A stretch of 64,000 bases of DNA from Ectobius pallidus (Eukaryota; Arthropoda; Insecta; Blattodea; Ectobiidae), in the NCBI GenBank assembly GCA_964059195.1, contig CAXKWD010000007.1:154551269-154615268 (forward strand), read 5' to 3'. Below, piece by piece: positions 1 through 11,700 of the stretch; positions within the stretch are counted from its first letter, which is position 1; each line of letters starts with the position of its first letter. A model generated the notes under the pieces. That model was not told where the DNA came from, ran no database searches, and was given only the letters and a program-made list of their open reading frames with translations. Position numbers and translations under genes: made by a program.

Positions 1-1685
1 CTCCCCGAAATTATTTTCTGGCTACTTCATTGTTGCACTTACATTATTATATTATTAATGTAATGTTACAAACTAACCCAAGAAGTTAAAGGGACAAAAA
101 ATAATTAACTAAAAATTTGCCCCCCCCTAGAAAATATGATATGGGCGCCCTTGGCTGAGGGGGCTGCAGCCTCCCCCGAAACGTTAAGTCATGCTAATAT
201 GTTGCACATGAGGGCACTTTAATTTCTTAAATTGAAGACAGTTTAATTGCAATTGTAGAATATTCAGCCTGGCTCGAAAGTTCATCAAATGTCATTATTT
301 TCTCTGAGACAACATAGACAATGCAGGGTGTAGTATAAATTAGTCTCGCCTCAAAATGAACAAAAGTAGTCAACTTTTATTTTGCATTTTTAGGCATTTT
401 ATTCTTTAGTGGCCCATTTTAGGAAATTTTCATTCTTTCGTTGCATTATCCCTATTTTGTCTTCAGAATTGACTTTTCCAACATTACAGACAAAGCGATT
501 TCATTTATGGGACATTCATGCATAAATATAGTAAACGTAAATATAATAATAGAAAGCATGATAATAAAGTAGTAATATAAAATACTTTAATCTTGTCCAT
601 TGTTTATTTTTTTACACTAATTTTTAAAATATATATTTAGAAATATTGAGTCTTTTTTTCAATTCGTCTTGTCATATTTTCATAAATTTAAGGTCATTTT
701 ATAGGTAATTTTCAGGCATTTTTAGGTCATCCACTTCTGAGTCCAATGATACTATTGTTAGGCTTATCACAGCCCCTCCCGAAAAAAAATCTTGGATACG
801 CTCCTGCTGGAGGGTGATTATAAGACAGTCATTGTACAAGCTCAGTCTTTAAGTCTTGTTTAGCTAACAATAGTTGTCCTTTACTATCAGTGTTCATAAT
901 GTTTCTGATTAGCAGAAATTTATTTGTACATGGCTGAGGGCTGTTCTGAAAAATTGTTGGAGAATTGTAGTTTTGTGTAGCTTAGAATAAAAAATGGACA
1001 AATTAGCATCCGGCATGATTTACTGCCAGATGGAGGAAAATGAGCTAAAAATCTTGATTGTCCAGCATAATGGCCACCCTATTTACAGATCCACAAATAC
1101 ACTGAATAATTTCTTATTTTTGTAGGCACCATGACAGGACTGCAGTATAATATATGTAACTCTGAGGAAAACTAACGGTAGATACCCATTTGTTGCCAAA
1201 TAAAAAATTCATAGGCCTATAGGTATGGGTGTACAAAGTATTTAAAAACCACAAAAGAAATTTGTTTAGAACAAACTGAACCTGCTAAACATATGAAGGT
1301 TATGAGGTTGATATCTTACTTTTTGCATCATGTGTAGGCTATTTTCGTAGGTAGTCTATTGCTTTTTATATCCTTTTGTTTTCATTTTTCCTCAAAGATA
1401 CAAGGAGTCAAGAGAAATAAAAAACATAAATCCTGCTTTAAAGACATTGTCAAGTCTTTGAATATAATAAAAATAATAATAATAATGACAAAACATTTAA
1501 TAACCAAACAAAAAAAATGCATTTATCATCTAAATTGTTTAAAAATGACACAACATTTAAAAAATTGCTAATAAAGGATCCCTTATTTATTTATTTGTTT
1601 ATTTAATCTATTGCTCAGGCTGTTGAACAATTGTTATTTAGCCTTCTGGCATCCCATTACAGCTATTTCACTTGTCCCAGTATTG
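1..1685. other. AT-rich repeat-derived sequence, no gene seen
   Basis: No open frame here looks coding. A segment at about 142-185, with the word TATGGGCGCCCTTG beside C-rich tracts, recurs at 2379-2435, so both are probably ends of one interspersed family. About 360-735 is rich in 'ggtcattttta'-type words like those of the repeat family at 45427-45984 and 49410-50177. Confidence 0.5.
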
Positions 1686-1853
1686 TCAATGATCAGAGCA
1701 CGTTCTAAGATGTTCCCAGTTTTGAATGGCATCGTCTTGACACAGCACACGTTTCAGTGAGGTGAATATTTTCATTCAGTGCAGGTGTTCTGTAAGACAA
1801 TCATATTGTGTCGCTATCCGAAATGCTGCAACAGTTTCACTTCGAGGTAGTTC
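1686..1853 (-). pseudogene. LINE (Jockey/R1-like) pol C-terminal relic
   Basis: The minus strand reads in one frame as a roughly 55-residue segment with one internal stop. It contains ETVAAFRIATQYDCLTEHLH and then NWEHLRTCSDH. In Jockey/R1-type non-LTR retrotransposons the end of the pol protein typically has an 'AAFRL.TGHD.LAEHLH' block followed by a 'NREHLL.CP' block, and the match is in the same order and spacing. No upstream reverse transcriptase frame is visible, so this is a short dead 3' fragment. The family call is by eye and the exact clade is uncertain. Confidence 0.55.
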
Positions 1854-2898
1854 TAGTATAAAGTTTCTATATTGCTGAGGATGCTGACCCATTTCTTTTC
1901 ACTACTCAGTCTGGTGATGAATTTAGCTCTTTAAACCCTGAATGAAAATTTTATTTACAATTTTGCTGAATGGAAGGATAAGGTATGCTTTTTAATATGT
2001 TTTTTCCCCTTTTTTAGCCAAACATCAGCTCCTTCGTTTCCTTTTACTCCAGTATAAGATGTGATCTATTGCAGTTTCATTTCCTTGAAATAATAGCCTA
2101 CTCATTATGTTATGAAAACAAAATAACTTCTATGTCATATTTGTCACACATACAAAAATTGTTTAATTTAATATTTTTTAAATACAAAAATAGAATTTTA
2201 GGTTTTGATTTTTAGGGGTCTGGAGCCCCTGGACCCCCCTTTCCTCATCCACTGTGGATTCTGCTTCCATGTTTTCGATTTGGTAAAACTTCTGCAAACA
2301 TTTTAGGTCTCTACTGACTTTTAATTAATTGGCATAAAGAAAAACACTAGACTATAATTATCAATATACATTTTTCCTTTCTCTGAGAGCTTGGGGGGAG
2401 CAGCCTCCCCTCCCGCCAGGTATGGGCGCCCTTGCGATCTGTTCAATTTTCCACAATTCAGGAATTGTTCTCGAATGCATGCTTATGAAATTATACAGTT
2501 TATCTGAAGCTGTCATTTGTCAGAATGTTGCTCTATTTTCTATCTACAGCTGTTCACAAACAAACCTTTCAGATTCTGATAGGTCAGTTTTAGTGTCAGA
2601 TGGCGAACAAATAAAGAAACCAGGGTAGGGTATCTTCCTGCTTTCTTAGTTTTAACCAGGGGTTGAAAAAATGACTTTGATAAATTAGTTAGTACCCAGT
2701 AATTTGGTAACCCTAGTTCCATAAGAAATTGTCCTTATTGAATAAATTAATTCATAGTACCAATTTTTAACCTATAATAAATTCAAGCTACCATTCTATC
2801 TTCATATAAAAAAGATGCAAAATCATCAAAGGCCTTGCTGTTACAACAATTACAACATATTATATATATATATGCATGCTTATAAGATTGTGTGAAAA

Positions 2899-2904
<6 letters not shown>

Positions 2905-2960
<56 letters not shown>

Positions 2961-2988
2961 TAATAATAATAACAACAACAATAATAAT
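2905..2988. repeat. (AAT)n microsatellite
   Basis: About 84 bp of nearly perfect trinucleotide repeat with a few interruptions. It is bracketed by two near copies of a GCTTATAAGAT(T/G)GTGTG word (about 2878 and 3012), so the array seems to have grown inside a small local duplication. Confidence 0.85.
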
Positions 2989-3136
2989 ATTTTAGATCAT
3001 AGGCTTATAATTTGCTTATAAGATGGTGTGAAAAGTAATAACAATAATTATTATTTATTTATTTATTTTTATGTTTATAGTGAGCCTATAGTTATAAAGC
3101 GGATGTTTAGAAATCGAACTTTATTATTAAGTACAG

Positions 3137-3551
3137 GAATTTTCTGGAATAAATACGATGAGACCCATGCAATTTAGACGAATCTAGGTTCATGAAACAT
3201 CTCTGGAAAGGAAAGCAATATTGTTTGTCCTTTTCTATCGGTAGTTGCCTCTCTCACGAAACGTCACGAAACATCGGGAAAGTGTTAACTGGTCTTCTGA
3301 AAGAGATAACAATAGTCAACGGAGAGAGTCAGAAAGAGACAGATATAACACCCAGCTGTTTCCAGACGCTTCGCGGTTGCTATGGAGATGAGGTGAAAGC
3401 CAATAATAGCGCTCAGAGAAAGAGAGAGAGACAGACACATTGCGACAATACACATGAGCCACCCAATAGCGTGGCAGACCTAGCACGTTCTCGAATGTGC
3501 CAGCCTCTCATTGGTAGAGTATATAAGCGAGCCGTACAGCGGGACCCGGCA
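3137..3551 (+). promoter_or_regulatory. Heat-shock promoter of Hsp70
   Basis: A textbook heat-shock element (GAA-nn-TTC-nn-GAA) occupies 3137-3149. Three GAA units spaced exactly 10 bp apart (3258, 3268, 3278) form a gapped element, and TTCtcGAA lies at 3488-3495. A GA-rich tract at 3415-3432 is a candidate GAGA-factor site. CCAAT-type boxes occur at 3463-3467 and, inverted, at 3510-3514. TATATAAG at 3520-3527 is followed 31 bp later by a CAGT initiator at 3550-3553, giving a likely start at 3551 and a 70-nt A-rich leader, typical of heat-shock messages translated under stress. The sites are seen directly; heat inducibility is inferred from the arrangement. Confidence 0.85.
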
Positions 3552-3620
3552 GTATTGAATTCAAAGCAAACATTAACACAAGCGAATTAAAAGAGACTAA
3601 AGCGACGAGAAGGTTTTAAT

Positions 3621-5552
3621 ATGGCTCCAAAAACACCAGCGATTGGAATTGATCTGGGCACCACGTATTCTTGCGTGGGTGTCTGGCAACAGGGCAAGGT
3701 TGAGATCATCGCCAACGATCAAGGAAACCGAACGACGCCCAGTTATGTGGCGTTCACAGACACCGAACGCCTCATCGGAGACGCCGCGAAAAACCAAGTG
3801 GCAATGAACCCCCAAAACACCGTGTTCGATGCCAAGCGGCTTATCGGCAGACGCTTTGACGATCCGAAGATCCAGAGCGACATGAAGCACTGGCCTTTCA
3901 AGGTGGTGAACGACTGTGGGAAACCTAAGATCCAGGTTGAGTTCAAGGGCGAATTGAAAACCTTCGCCCCAGAAGAGATCAGCTCCATGGTCCTCACCAA
4001 GATGAAGGAGACAGCCGAAGCTTTCTTGGGCAGCACAGTTCGAGATGCAGTCATCACAGTACCTGCCTACTTTAACGACTCACAACGACAAGCCACCAAG
4101 GATGCAGGTGCTATTGCAGGCCTTAATGTTCTGCGTATCATCAATGAACCTACAGCAGCTGCTCTGGCCTATGGGCTGGACAAGAACCTAAAGGGTGAGC
4201 GCAATGTGCTCATCTTTGACTTGGGTGGAGGTACGTTCGACGTCTCTATTCTTACCATCGACGAAGGCTCTTTGTTTGAGGTGAGGGCAACTGCAGGAGA
4301 CACCCACCTTGGAGGAGAGGATTTCGACAACCGTCTGGTTAACCACCTGGCAGACGAGTTCAAGAGGAAGTACAAGAAAGATGTAAGGGCCAACCCACGA
4401 GCATTACGTAGACTGCGCACTGCAGCTGAGAGGGCAAAACGAACTCTGTCTTCTAGTACAGAGGCCAACATCGAGATCGATGCACTGTATGAGGGCATTG
4501 ACTTCTATTCCAAGGTATCGAGGGCACGATTTGAGGAGTTGTGTGGCGACCTCTTCTGTTCCACATTGCAACCTGTGGAGAAAGCCCTGAATGATGCTAA
4601 ACTGGACAAGAGTGCCATCCACGATGTAGTGCTAGTGGGTGGTTCCACACGTATTCCCAAGATTCAGAGCCTCCTGCAAAACTTCTTCTGCGGCAAGACC
4701 CTGAACCTCTCCATCAATCCTGATGAAGCAGTAGCATATGGTGCAGCCGTGCAAGCAGCTATCTTGAGTGGAGACAGCAGTTCTCAGATCCAAGATGTCT
4801 TATTAGTAGATGTTACACCGCTATCACTGGGCATCGAGACTGCTGGTGGTGTTATGACAAAGATCATAGAACGGAATGCCCGCATTCCCTGCAAGCAGAC
4901 CCAGACGTTTACAACTTACTCAGACAATCAGCCTGCCGTCACCATCAAAGTGTTTGAAGGCGAGAGAGCTATGACGAAGGATAACAATCTCCTTGGTACG
5001 TTTGACCTCACTGGCATTCCACCAGCACCAAGAGGCGTTCCCAAGATAGATGTCACATTCGACTTGGATGCAAATGGTATCCTGAACGTGTCTGCTAAAG
5101 ATAACAGCTCGGGTAACTCCAAGAACATCACTATCCGCAATGACAAGGGTCGGCTGTCCAAGGAAGAGATTGACAGGATGCTGTCAGAAGCCGAACGGTA
5201 CAAAGAGGAGGATGATAAGCACCGGGAGAGAGTGGCAGCCAGAAATCAGGTGGAGAGCTACGCATTCAGTGTGAAGCAGGCGGTTGACGAGGCAGGTAAC
5301 AAGCTGAGCGACCAGGATAAGGAGTCCATCAGATCGCAGTGCGACCAAACTTTACAATGGCTCGACAACAACTCCCTTGCAGAGAAAGAGGAGTTGGAAT
5401 ACAAATTGCGAGAGCTACAGAAGTTCTGCAGCCCCATCATGACCAAGATGCACCAGGGAGCAGGTGGTGCACATCAGTATGGCGCAGGAGGACCAGAGCA
5501 CAATCCCGAACATGGACAAGGACAAGGACCCACAATAGAAGAAGTAGACTAA
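3621..5552 (+). CDS. Hsp70: Inducible cytosolic Hsp70 chaperone
   Basis: An intact 643-residue ATP-dependent chaperone of the DnaK/Hsp70 family, which binds exposed hydrophobic stretches of unfolded proteins and releases them through an ATPase cycle with J-domain and nucleotide-exchange partners. All three family signatures are present: IDLGTTYS at residues 10-17, [14 protein letters not shown] at 198-211 and [13 protein letters not shown] at 337-349. The nucleotide-binding domain covers about 1-385, followed by the linker [15 protein letters not shown], the substrate domain and a helical lid. The protein ends in EEVD, the TPR-cochaperone docking tail of cytosolic and nuclear members, and there is no signal peptide or KDEL. 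The length is normal. The start is the first ATG of the leader (AAT ATG G). The gene has no introns, as expected for stress-induced Hsp70 and unlike constitutive Hsc70. GC content is clearly higher than in the flanks. Heat-shock elements lie upstream and a poly(A) signal downstream. Confidence 0.97.
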   Translation: MAPKTPAIGIDLGTTYSCVGVWQQGKVEIIANDQGNRTTPSYVAFTDTERLIGDAAKNQVAMNPQNTVFDAKRLIGRRFDDPKIQSDMKHWPFKVVNDCGKPKIQVEFKGELKTFAPEEISSMVLTKMKETAEAFLGSTVRDAVITVPAYFNDSQRQATKDAGAIAGLNVLRIINEPTAAALAYGLDKNLKGERNVLIFDLGGGTFDVSILTIDEGSLFEVRATAGDTHLGGEDFDNRLVNHLADEFKRKYKKDVRANPRALRRLRTAAERAKRTLSSSTEANIEIDALYEGIDFYSKVSRARFEELCGDLFCSTLQPVEKALNDAKLDKSAIHDVVLVGGSTRIPKIQSLLQNFFCGKTLNLSINPDEAVAYGAAVQAAILSGDSSSQIQDVLLVDVTPLSLGIETAGGVMTKIIERNARIPCKQTQTFTTYSDNQPAVTIKVFEGERAMTKDNNLLGTFDLTGIPPAPRGVPKIDVTFDLDANGILNVSAKDNSSGNSKNITIRNDKGRLSKEEIDRMLSEAERYKEEDDKHRERVAARNQVESYAFSVKQAVDEAGNKLSDQDKESIRSQCDQTLQWLDNNSLAEKEELEYKLRELQKFCSPIMTKMHQGAGGAHQYGAGGPEHNPEHGQGQGPTIEEVD

Positions 5553-5703
5553 ATTGATGAATGAAATTGTCAGTCAGTATTAATTTCTTGTACAGTGTAT
5601 ATACGGTAAAGCTATTCTCGACAACTGTGATTAAGAAGACTGAAGTACCATGGTATTGTATGAATGTGCTGTGAGAGTGATTGTTAATTTGTTATAATTT
5701 ATT

Positions 5704-5709
5704 AATAAA
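5704..5709 (+). terminator. Poly(A) signal of Hsp70
   Basis: AATAAA lies 152 bp after the Hsp70 stop codon and is followed by a T-rich stretch. This gives a 3' untranslated region of about 170 nt. Confidence 0.75.
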
Positions 5710-5729
5710 GTTCAAATTTTTATTTTTAA

Positions 5730-6385
5730 TTACCAGTGTTCTCATTTACACAACTTCCCAATTTCCTTTCCTGTTATTGGTGTTCATTTCATGAACTTGG
5801 TATATGAGCTAGACTGATCAGCAATAACAGACCCTTCCATGAAGTGACCACATTTTATACAAATCTGTGTTGTGCCATTTTCATGAAACTTTAAAAATTT
5901 GTGCCTTAATCTAAATTACATTTTTTGGATGAGGGTAAAGATATGAGTTGGACTTCATAATCCTTTTGTCTCATCGTTTCATGAAGGTGGCAACTCCAAT
6001 CCCTACTATATTATTCCTACTAATTTATTTCCCAAGTGTGGAATAATTGAGTCTAGTATTTCTGTTTCTAGTTTGACCAGAGAAAAAAAAAAACAGTTGA
6101 GGTGATAATCTTTTACTTGCTTGACATTTCTGTATCACTTTATTTTAGTTCGGAAGGAAATTCAGCAATATTATGCATCTTAGCCTATCAAAATTAAAAA
6201 AATATAAGACTGAGTCTGTAGCTGGACTGAATAATTGCATTACAGGACTGAACCCAAAAAATGAAAATATTATTTACATGAAATATAATTAATTGCTAAC
6301 AGCTATTCAAGATGGTGGTCAAGTTATAAGGATGCCAACATTAAAAAGTAGCGATTACTTATTTTAATCTTGGTGATCTTTTATC
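5730..6385. other. AT-rich spacer, nothing recognised
   Basis: No exon, promoter or repeat is recognised between the Hsp70 3' end and the interspersed repeat at 6386. I looked here on the minus strand for C-terminal CFAP206 exons and found none. Confidence 0.4.
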
Positions 6386-7192
6386 GACTATTTCACTCAT
6401 ACGCTGCATGTTTGATGTTGGCCAATAATGTTTAGCTATTCCTTGGGTATAGACCAATCACAATTGTTTATCTTATGATACCCTTCCTCGGATCACAAGG
6501 GTGCAATTTTATTTAAAAAATGTCAGGTTGTTACTGGAGATGTAAGGCATCAACGTGGAGTGATAAATACGCCACATGCTGCCATTGACCATAATGAAAC
6601 ACATTATTTTATACAACTTGGCAAAACTGTAATTTATGCTGTGCACAGGTTTTCCTTCCACTGAATAATAAATGACCCTTGCACCAAACATAATGTGTCA
6701 CAACTATAAACAAAATAATATTTCATAATAAAAAAAAGACCCTTGCACCAAAAATCATATTTAACAATTATAGGAGTGGGAGTGGGGGACTCGTGCAAGG
6801 TATAAAATACCTTTTTCCCTACAACTTGTTCTGAAATTGAAATAATATAAATGTACATTAATTGACAATTTTGATACGGTGCAAGCCAGTTCATGTGCTT
6901 CTATAGAGTTTCCTGTAAGCAACTACCACAGTGCCCTCCATCTTTTGATGTGCACTATTGATAGCATTGGGAATTAGGATCGATTCATGGATTGTATATT
7001 CATTTAGAATGCTATGACCTTACGGTTGACAGAATATTGTGAACAAAGTAAGAAAATAACTGTTATTTACAAAATCTGTTACGTTTTATTCGTGGAATAG
7101 TCTTAATAAATCTTACTCAAGATTACAAGTTTCATCATAAAATTCATATATCAATAAACAATCTCTCGTGGGATTTCCTATGATAAACAGTG
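6386..7192 (+). repeat. Interspersed repeat family P, copy 1
   Basis: Collinear with 27755-28320: shared words include ACTCATACGC, AGACCAATCAC, GTGCAAGCCAGTTC, GGAATAGTCTTA and CTCTCGTGGGATT. This copy has about 190 bp of extra sequence near 6640-6830, containing two copies of a 'gacccttgcacca' word, which is absent from copy 2. A short fragment in the opposite direction lies at about 19928-19990. No coding capacity is seen. Confidence 0.75.
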
Positions 7193-7644
7193 CTGAAGTT
7201 GGAGATTTTTCTAGGGGATATTTATTTATTTATTTATTTATTTTTCATTTTATGATACCAAATTATTACTTTTTTTTTTAATGAACAACATAGAAATTAT
7301 ACTACATTAACAACAACTTTTATAAGAAAATACTACTGTCGCAACAAGAACAGGAGATCATAACTCTAATAATGGTTCTTTATTAAAAAAGTGTTGCCGA
7401 TTTCATATGTACTTTTTTCCTCTTTGTTTTTATGCTGGAGTGATGAAGAATAGATTTTTACTTTGCCGGAGTGCCATTCTGGCCCAACTGTTCTGTTGAT
7501 AAATTGGTTACTTTAGCGCAGTGCACTAATCGCATCATATTTAGCTGTTGGATGAATTAAAGCTAAGTCAGTGTCATTACTAAGAAAGAAAATTTAAGTA
7601 ATGACACTGGTGATATTGAAATGGTAAAATTCAACTAACAAATA

Positions 7645-8410
7645 CGAAGCGCGTCCATAAAGTAAGTTCCCCTGGGGCAAATTCATGGACAATTATATAT
7701 TCCAATAGATACAGCAAGTTTTCAGCTATTATTAAACATATATTTGCCATTAGAATCGAAACATTTGTCTTACCATGGCACCAACTTTTGAATACCTATA
7801 TTGTAGAAGTGTGCCTCCTGGGATTTGAACCACTGTGTGACAAACATCTCCTCCTCTCTGACATTCTCCGTCATTCTTTGTCATTTCTTGAGATGTAGGA
7901 AACGATGGAAATCACTGGAGTGAGGTCTGAGCTGTAGGGTGGATGTTTAAACACCTCCTAGCAAGTCTCCTGCAGAAGTCTTTGTCATTTCTTGAGGCGT
8001 AGGAAACAATGGAAATCACTGGGAGCGAGGTCCAGGCTTTAGGGTGAATATTTAAACTCCTCCCAGCCAAATGTCTGCAGGAGACTTGCTAGGAGGTGTT
8101 TAAACATCCACCCTACAGCTCGGACCTCGCTCCCAGTGATTTCCATATTTTCCTACGCCTAAAGAAATGACAGAGAATGACAGAGAGGCGGAGATGTTTG
8201 TCACACAGTGGTTCAAATCCCTGGCGGCAGATTTCTACGACACAGGTATTCAAAAGTTGATTCCACGGTAAGGCAAATGTTTCAATTCCGGTGGCAAATA
8301 TGTTGAATAATAGCTGAATACTTGCTGTATCTATTGGAATATATGTCCATGAAATTGTGCTTTGTTTCTGTAAACAACTTCAGGGAAACTTACTTTATGG
8401 ACGTGCCTCA
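7645..8410. mobile_element. Foldback derivative of a mariner element
   Basis: Both ends carry inverted copies of the same terminus (CGTCCATAAAGTAAG), and TA dinucleotides flank the element at 7643-7644 and 8411-8412, as for Tc1/mariner insertions. The arms are hundreds of bases long, so the element is nearly palindromic. Inside the right arm the plus strand reads HPPYSSDLAPSDFH, the third catalytic Asp region of a mariner (Mos1-like) transposase, and the left arm carries the same end inverted. The left arm also contains a direct duplication of roughly 100 bp. It is a non-autonomous dimer of two C-terminal halves with no N-terminal domain. Another left end of this family lies at 46321. Confidence 0.75.
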
Positions 8411-8645
8411 TATGACTATATTCCATATCTGCAATAATAAAATATATTTCAAAAGTTAAAGGTCTTGATACAATGATGTTCTTGGGGTGTAAAGAAGGGG
8501 AAAAAAATGTAGTTAGGTTAGGTTACTTGCACTGGGTGCAGGAAATTCAGATTTCATTCTTCATGAATGAAAAATGGATGAAAAAGCACTCACTATTGAC
8601 GAAAAATAAATATTAGATAGAGTTAATTACCATGCATACGCTTAC

Positions 8646-8794
8646 CTCCCAGGATCCAAACCAAACTCTGACGCAGCAAGTGAAGAGGAGAAAGCATAGT
8701 AATTCCCTTTCCATCGACACACTCCCATGTTAGGATTTCCTGGTATCAGTGCTCCATGACCTACCACCAGTGACCATGCACAGAATCCCAAATA
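8646..8794 (-). CDS. CFAP206: CFAP206 coding exon 9
   Basis: Acceptor ggttttacag. It encodes YLGFCAWSLVVGHGALIPGN, then NMGVCRWKGNYYAFSS, the most recognisable block of the family (GFCA, L.PGNP, YY.F). It ends in phase 2 at GGGAG|GTAAGC, so at least one further exon is required. Confidence 0.93.
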
Positions 8795-11700
8795 CTGTAA
8801 AACCAAAATAAATTTCATGTCTTTTGCTAGAAAATACGAGCACACTTTTAACACTTTACATTCTTAAAGCTCAAATATAAAAACTACCTGAGGAGGCCTG
8901 TAGCCAGGGTCAAGTTTTTGAGGGGGCTATAAGATTTAGCATGTTTTTTATTTATAAATATCACAACCTCAAAACAAAATGAACTGATTATTAAACTAAG
9001 GCTAATTTAGATGAAGAAATTAAGTTTCATTTAAATAAGTTTCGCAATTGTTTTTTGCTTGAATGCGCAAGATGTACTGGCCAAAATGAGTTACGACAGT
9101 ACGCATTTTCGACTGATTCCAACTTTTCACGAAACTATAATAGTAATTTTGAGATTATAGGCTTATTTAGCTTGTTCGCGTTTTGTAAAATGAAATGGGA
9201 AGTGAGGAAACTGTGAAAAGCCTGGATTCATATGCGTTTCAAATGTGCATACAGGATTTCAGCAATTTGAACTACAGAAAGAAGATGAAACGTTCTGTTG
9301 CCCTGGAATTAGTTTTGAAGAAAATGGGTGTAATTAGTTTCATGAAATCACTTTCATGAAAGTAGTTATGAAACCTAGTGTCATCATGTAAACTAGCCTT
9401 AAGGAGATAACCACTCCACCAGATAAAATAATTTGCTAACACAAATTACAGACACTGGAATTAATATATTGAAAATCACAACAAATTATCTACTTTAAAA
9501 GAAGCATAGAAGGATTAAACACTTATTTATCTGTGAAAACTATGAATAGCCAAGCATAATACTTATAAAGCTGTCTTTCTTGACTTTGGTTTTGCAAACT
9601 GTAATACAAACTGATCTGTATTAAGGGTCTTTGTTATAGCTTAAAAGCACAAGCTTCACCTTTCTTTCATGTGACATGGAAAATTTGTGGTTGTAATACT
9701 GTACGGATGTTTAAAAAATGTGAAAACCCTCTTACTACTCTAGCAGTATTAATTGGAACAGTCAATGTTGATTAACTAAAAGCCAAAACCCTGGAAATGC
9801 TCCTCCATATTTATTAAATGTTTTACAAATCCCAGTTGAAGATTGTTTAAGATAGAGAGAATGAGATTTGTGACGAACTGGAGTTCAGCTCTAATATTTT
9901 TGAACTGCTTCCAATTTTAAAATTTATAATTTTAAATGATAAAAATCTAGAGGCGGTAAGAAAAAATTTGGGAAGGCAGCGCCCCCTCGAGCCCACTTCT
10001 GGCTATGGGCCTGTGTCTGAGGCATATGTTTCAGTAGGCTATAAGGATGAGCCTACCAAAGATAGATTTCATAACAAAACGTAACTTATTACTTTCATAT
10101 TTTATTATGTTAACCCTATAAAGCTATGTGGGTGAAATAAAAGTGTTATGGTTTGTGGGACTCCTATATTTAAGCCCTGAAATAAAGGTGTTTATCAATT
10201 TCAAAATTGTAATTACTACTCAAATAATATACCACAAATTTGTATTTTGTATAAGGCAGCTGACAATATTTAATTTAATTTAATTTATATTAAAAAAAAA
10301 AAAAAGTAAAGTGATTCCTGTATGGGCCATGGAGACCCGTAGGATTTCTGGGAGGTTGAGGCTCCCAGATTGAGACATTGGCACAGGAAGATGGTAAGGT
10401 CGTCAGCCATATGCACCAGGAATACCCCTGGAACTCATTTCTGTAAAAGGCTGAGTTGACACCAGGACCACAGTACCACCAGAAGGATTAGGCTGATGGA
10501 AAAATCCAATGACCTCATCAGAAATCAAACCTGCAACCTTCAGGTTTGCATTGCCTCAACCACTACGCCATGACATACCCCAATTTTCAACAAATTTGAC
10601 AAAATAGTCAGATATAACTGCTGCTGGTTCAACTGCAATCATTCAGATCTGTCTTGACGGTGATTGACGCAGAAGTTTTGGAGAAGGATGCCGAATTTGT
10701 TTCAGCTCATGATACACAAAAAAAATCTCTTCCTGTCCTATCTGTCATTCAAATAGCAGCTGTGTCCTTATGGTTTGATTGATAACATTGATAAGTTCTT
10801 GCAAACAACTGCCTTGGTGAGCACATTTGAAAATCCTCGCATGGTCTATGACACTCGGGGAATTCTAGAGTGCCTATAGTTGAAAAATTGTATATCTGCC
10901 AATGGAGATGTTTCATTAATTACTTACTTGCAAAGGTATCTTGTCGAAGTCTGTTACTTGAGCTGGATATACAACTTCACATTGCATTCCCTCTGATTCA
11001 ATTCTCTCACCGGTTGTTGCCTCCAGTCGAGCTTCATCTGAGAGAATTTCACTTGTGCCAAGCAAGAATTTAACCACGTTCTCATCAATGTGCTCCAGCA
11101 CCTGCAAGATTCATTTACCACAGTTGAAAGTCCATATAACAAAGATTCATATAATGATAAACTTGCATTTAGTGATATTTTTCTTTGGTCCTGATCAAAT
11201 TTCCTATCTTCATAAAATCAGGTAAACTGATATAACAAAGTGCCAGAATGCTTTTGTTTAATCAGTTATAATTGCAATCATGATATGCAAAAAATTAAGT
11301 TTAAAAAGAATTGATTTCCAAGTTAAGCTCCAGATTAATTAATTAAGCAGGGTTTGCGGAAGAACAAAGGTCTAGTTAAAAAATAAATAAATTTTAAAAA
11401 AATCGTCCAGCATCAGCAGAACTATAGTCTACAGATTTGTGATATAATGATAATCGCACACTCACATAAAAATAAAAAAAATTGTCAAATGGATTGACTT
11501 TGGGATTTGAACCAAGGACCGCCGGAATGCGAGTCCAAGACATTACCATCTCGGGCACCTCGCCCAGTTTAACGGTATAGTTTGATAAGTGTATGTAAAG
11601 GAATAGTGTTATTTGTCATAGCTAACTGTATTTTAATTTCCAAAGCCTTATAGGATCACAGTAAAACAATAGGCTATGTTGTCATGATATCTGATTTGCA

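Noticed and set aside
2540..2722. 60-codon minus-strand frame as a missing CFAP206 C-terminal exon
   Set aside because: It lacks any family motif and has no fitting acceptor in the needed phase.
3192..3590. 132-codon open frame upstream of Hsp70
   Set aside because: It runs through the heat-shock promoter, TATA box and leader and ends before the Hsp70 start; composition is that of regulatory DNA.
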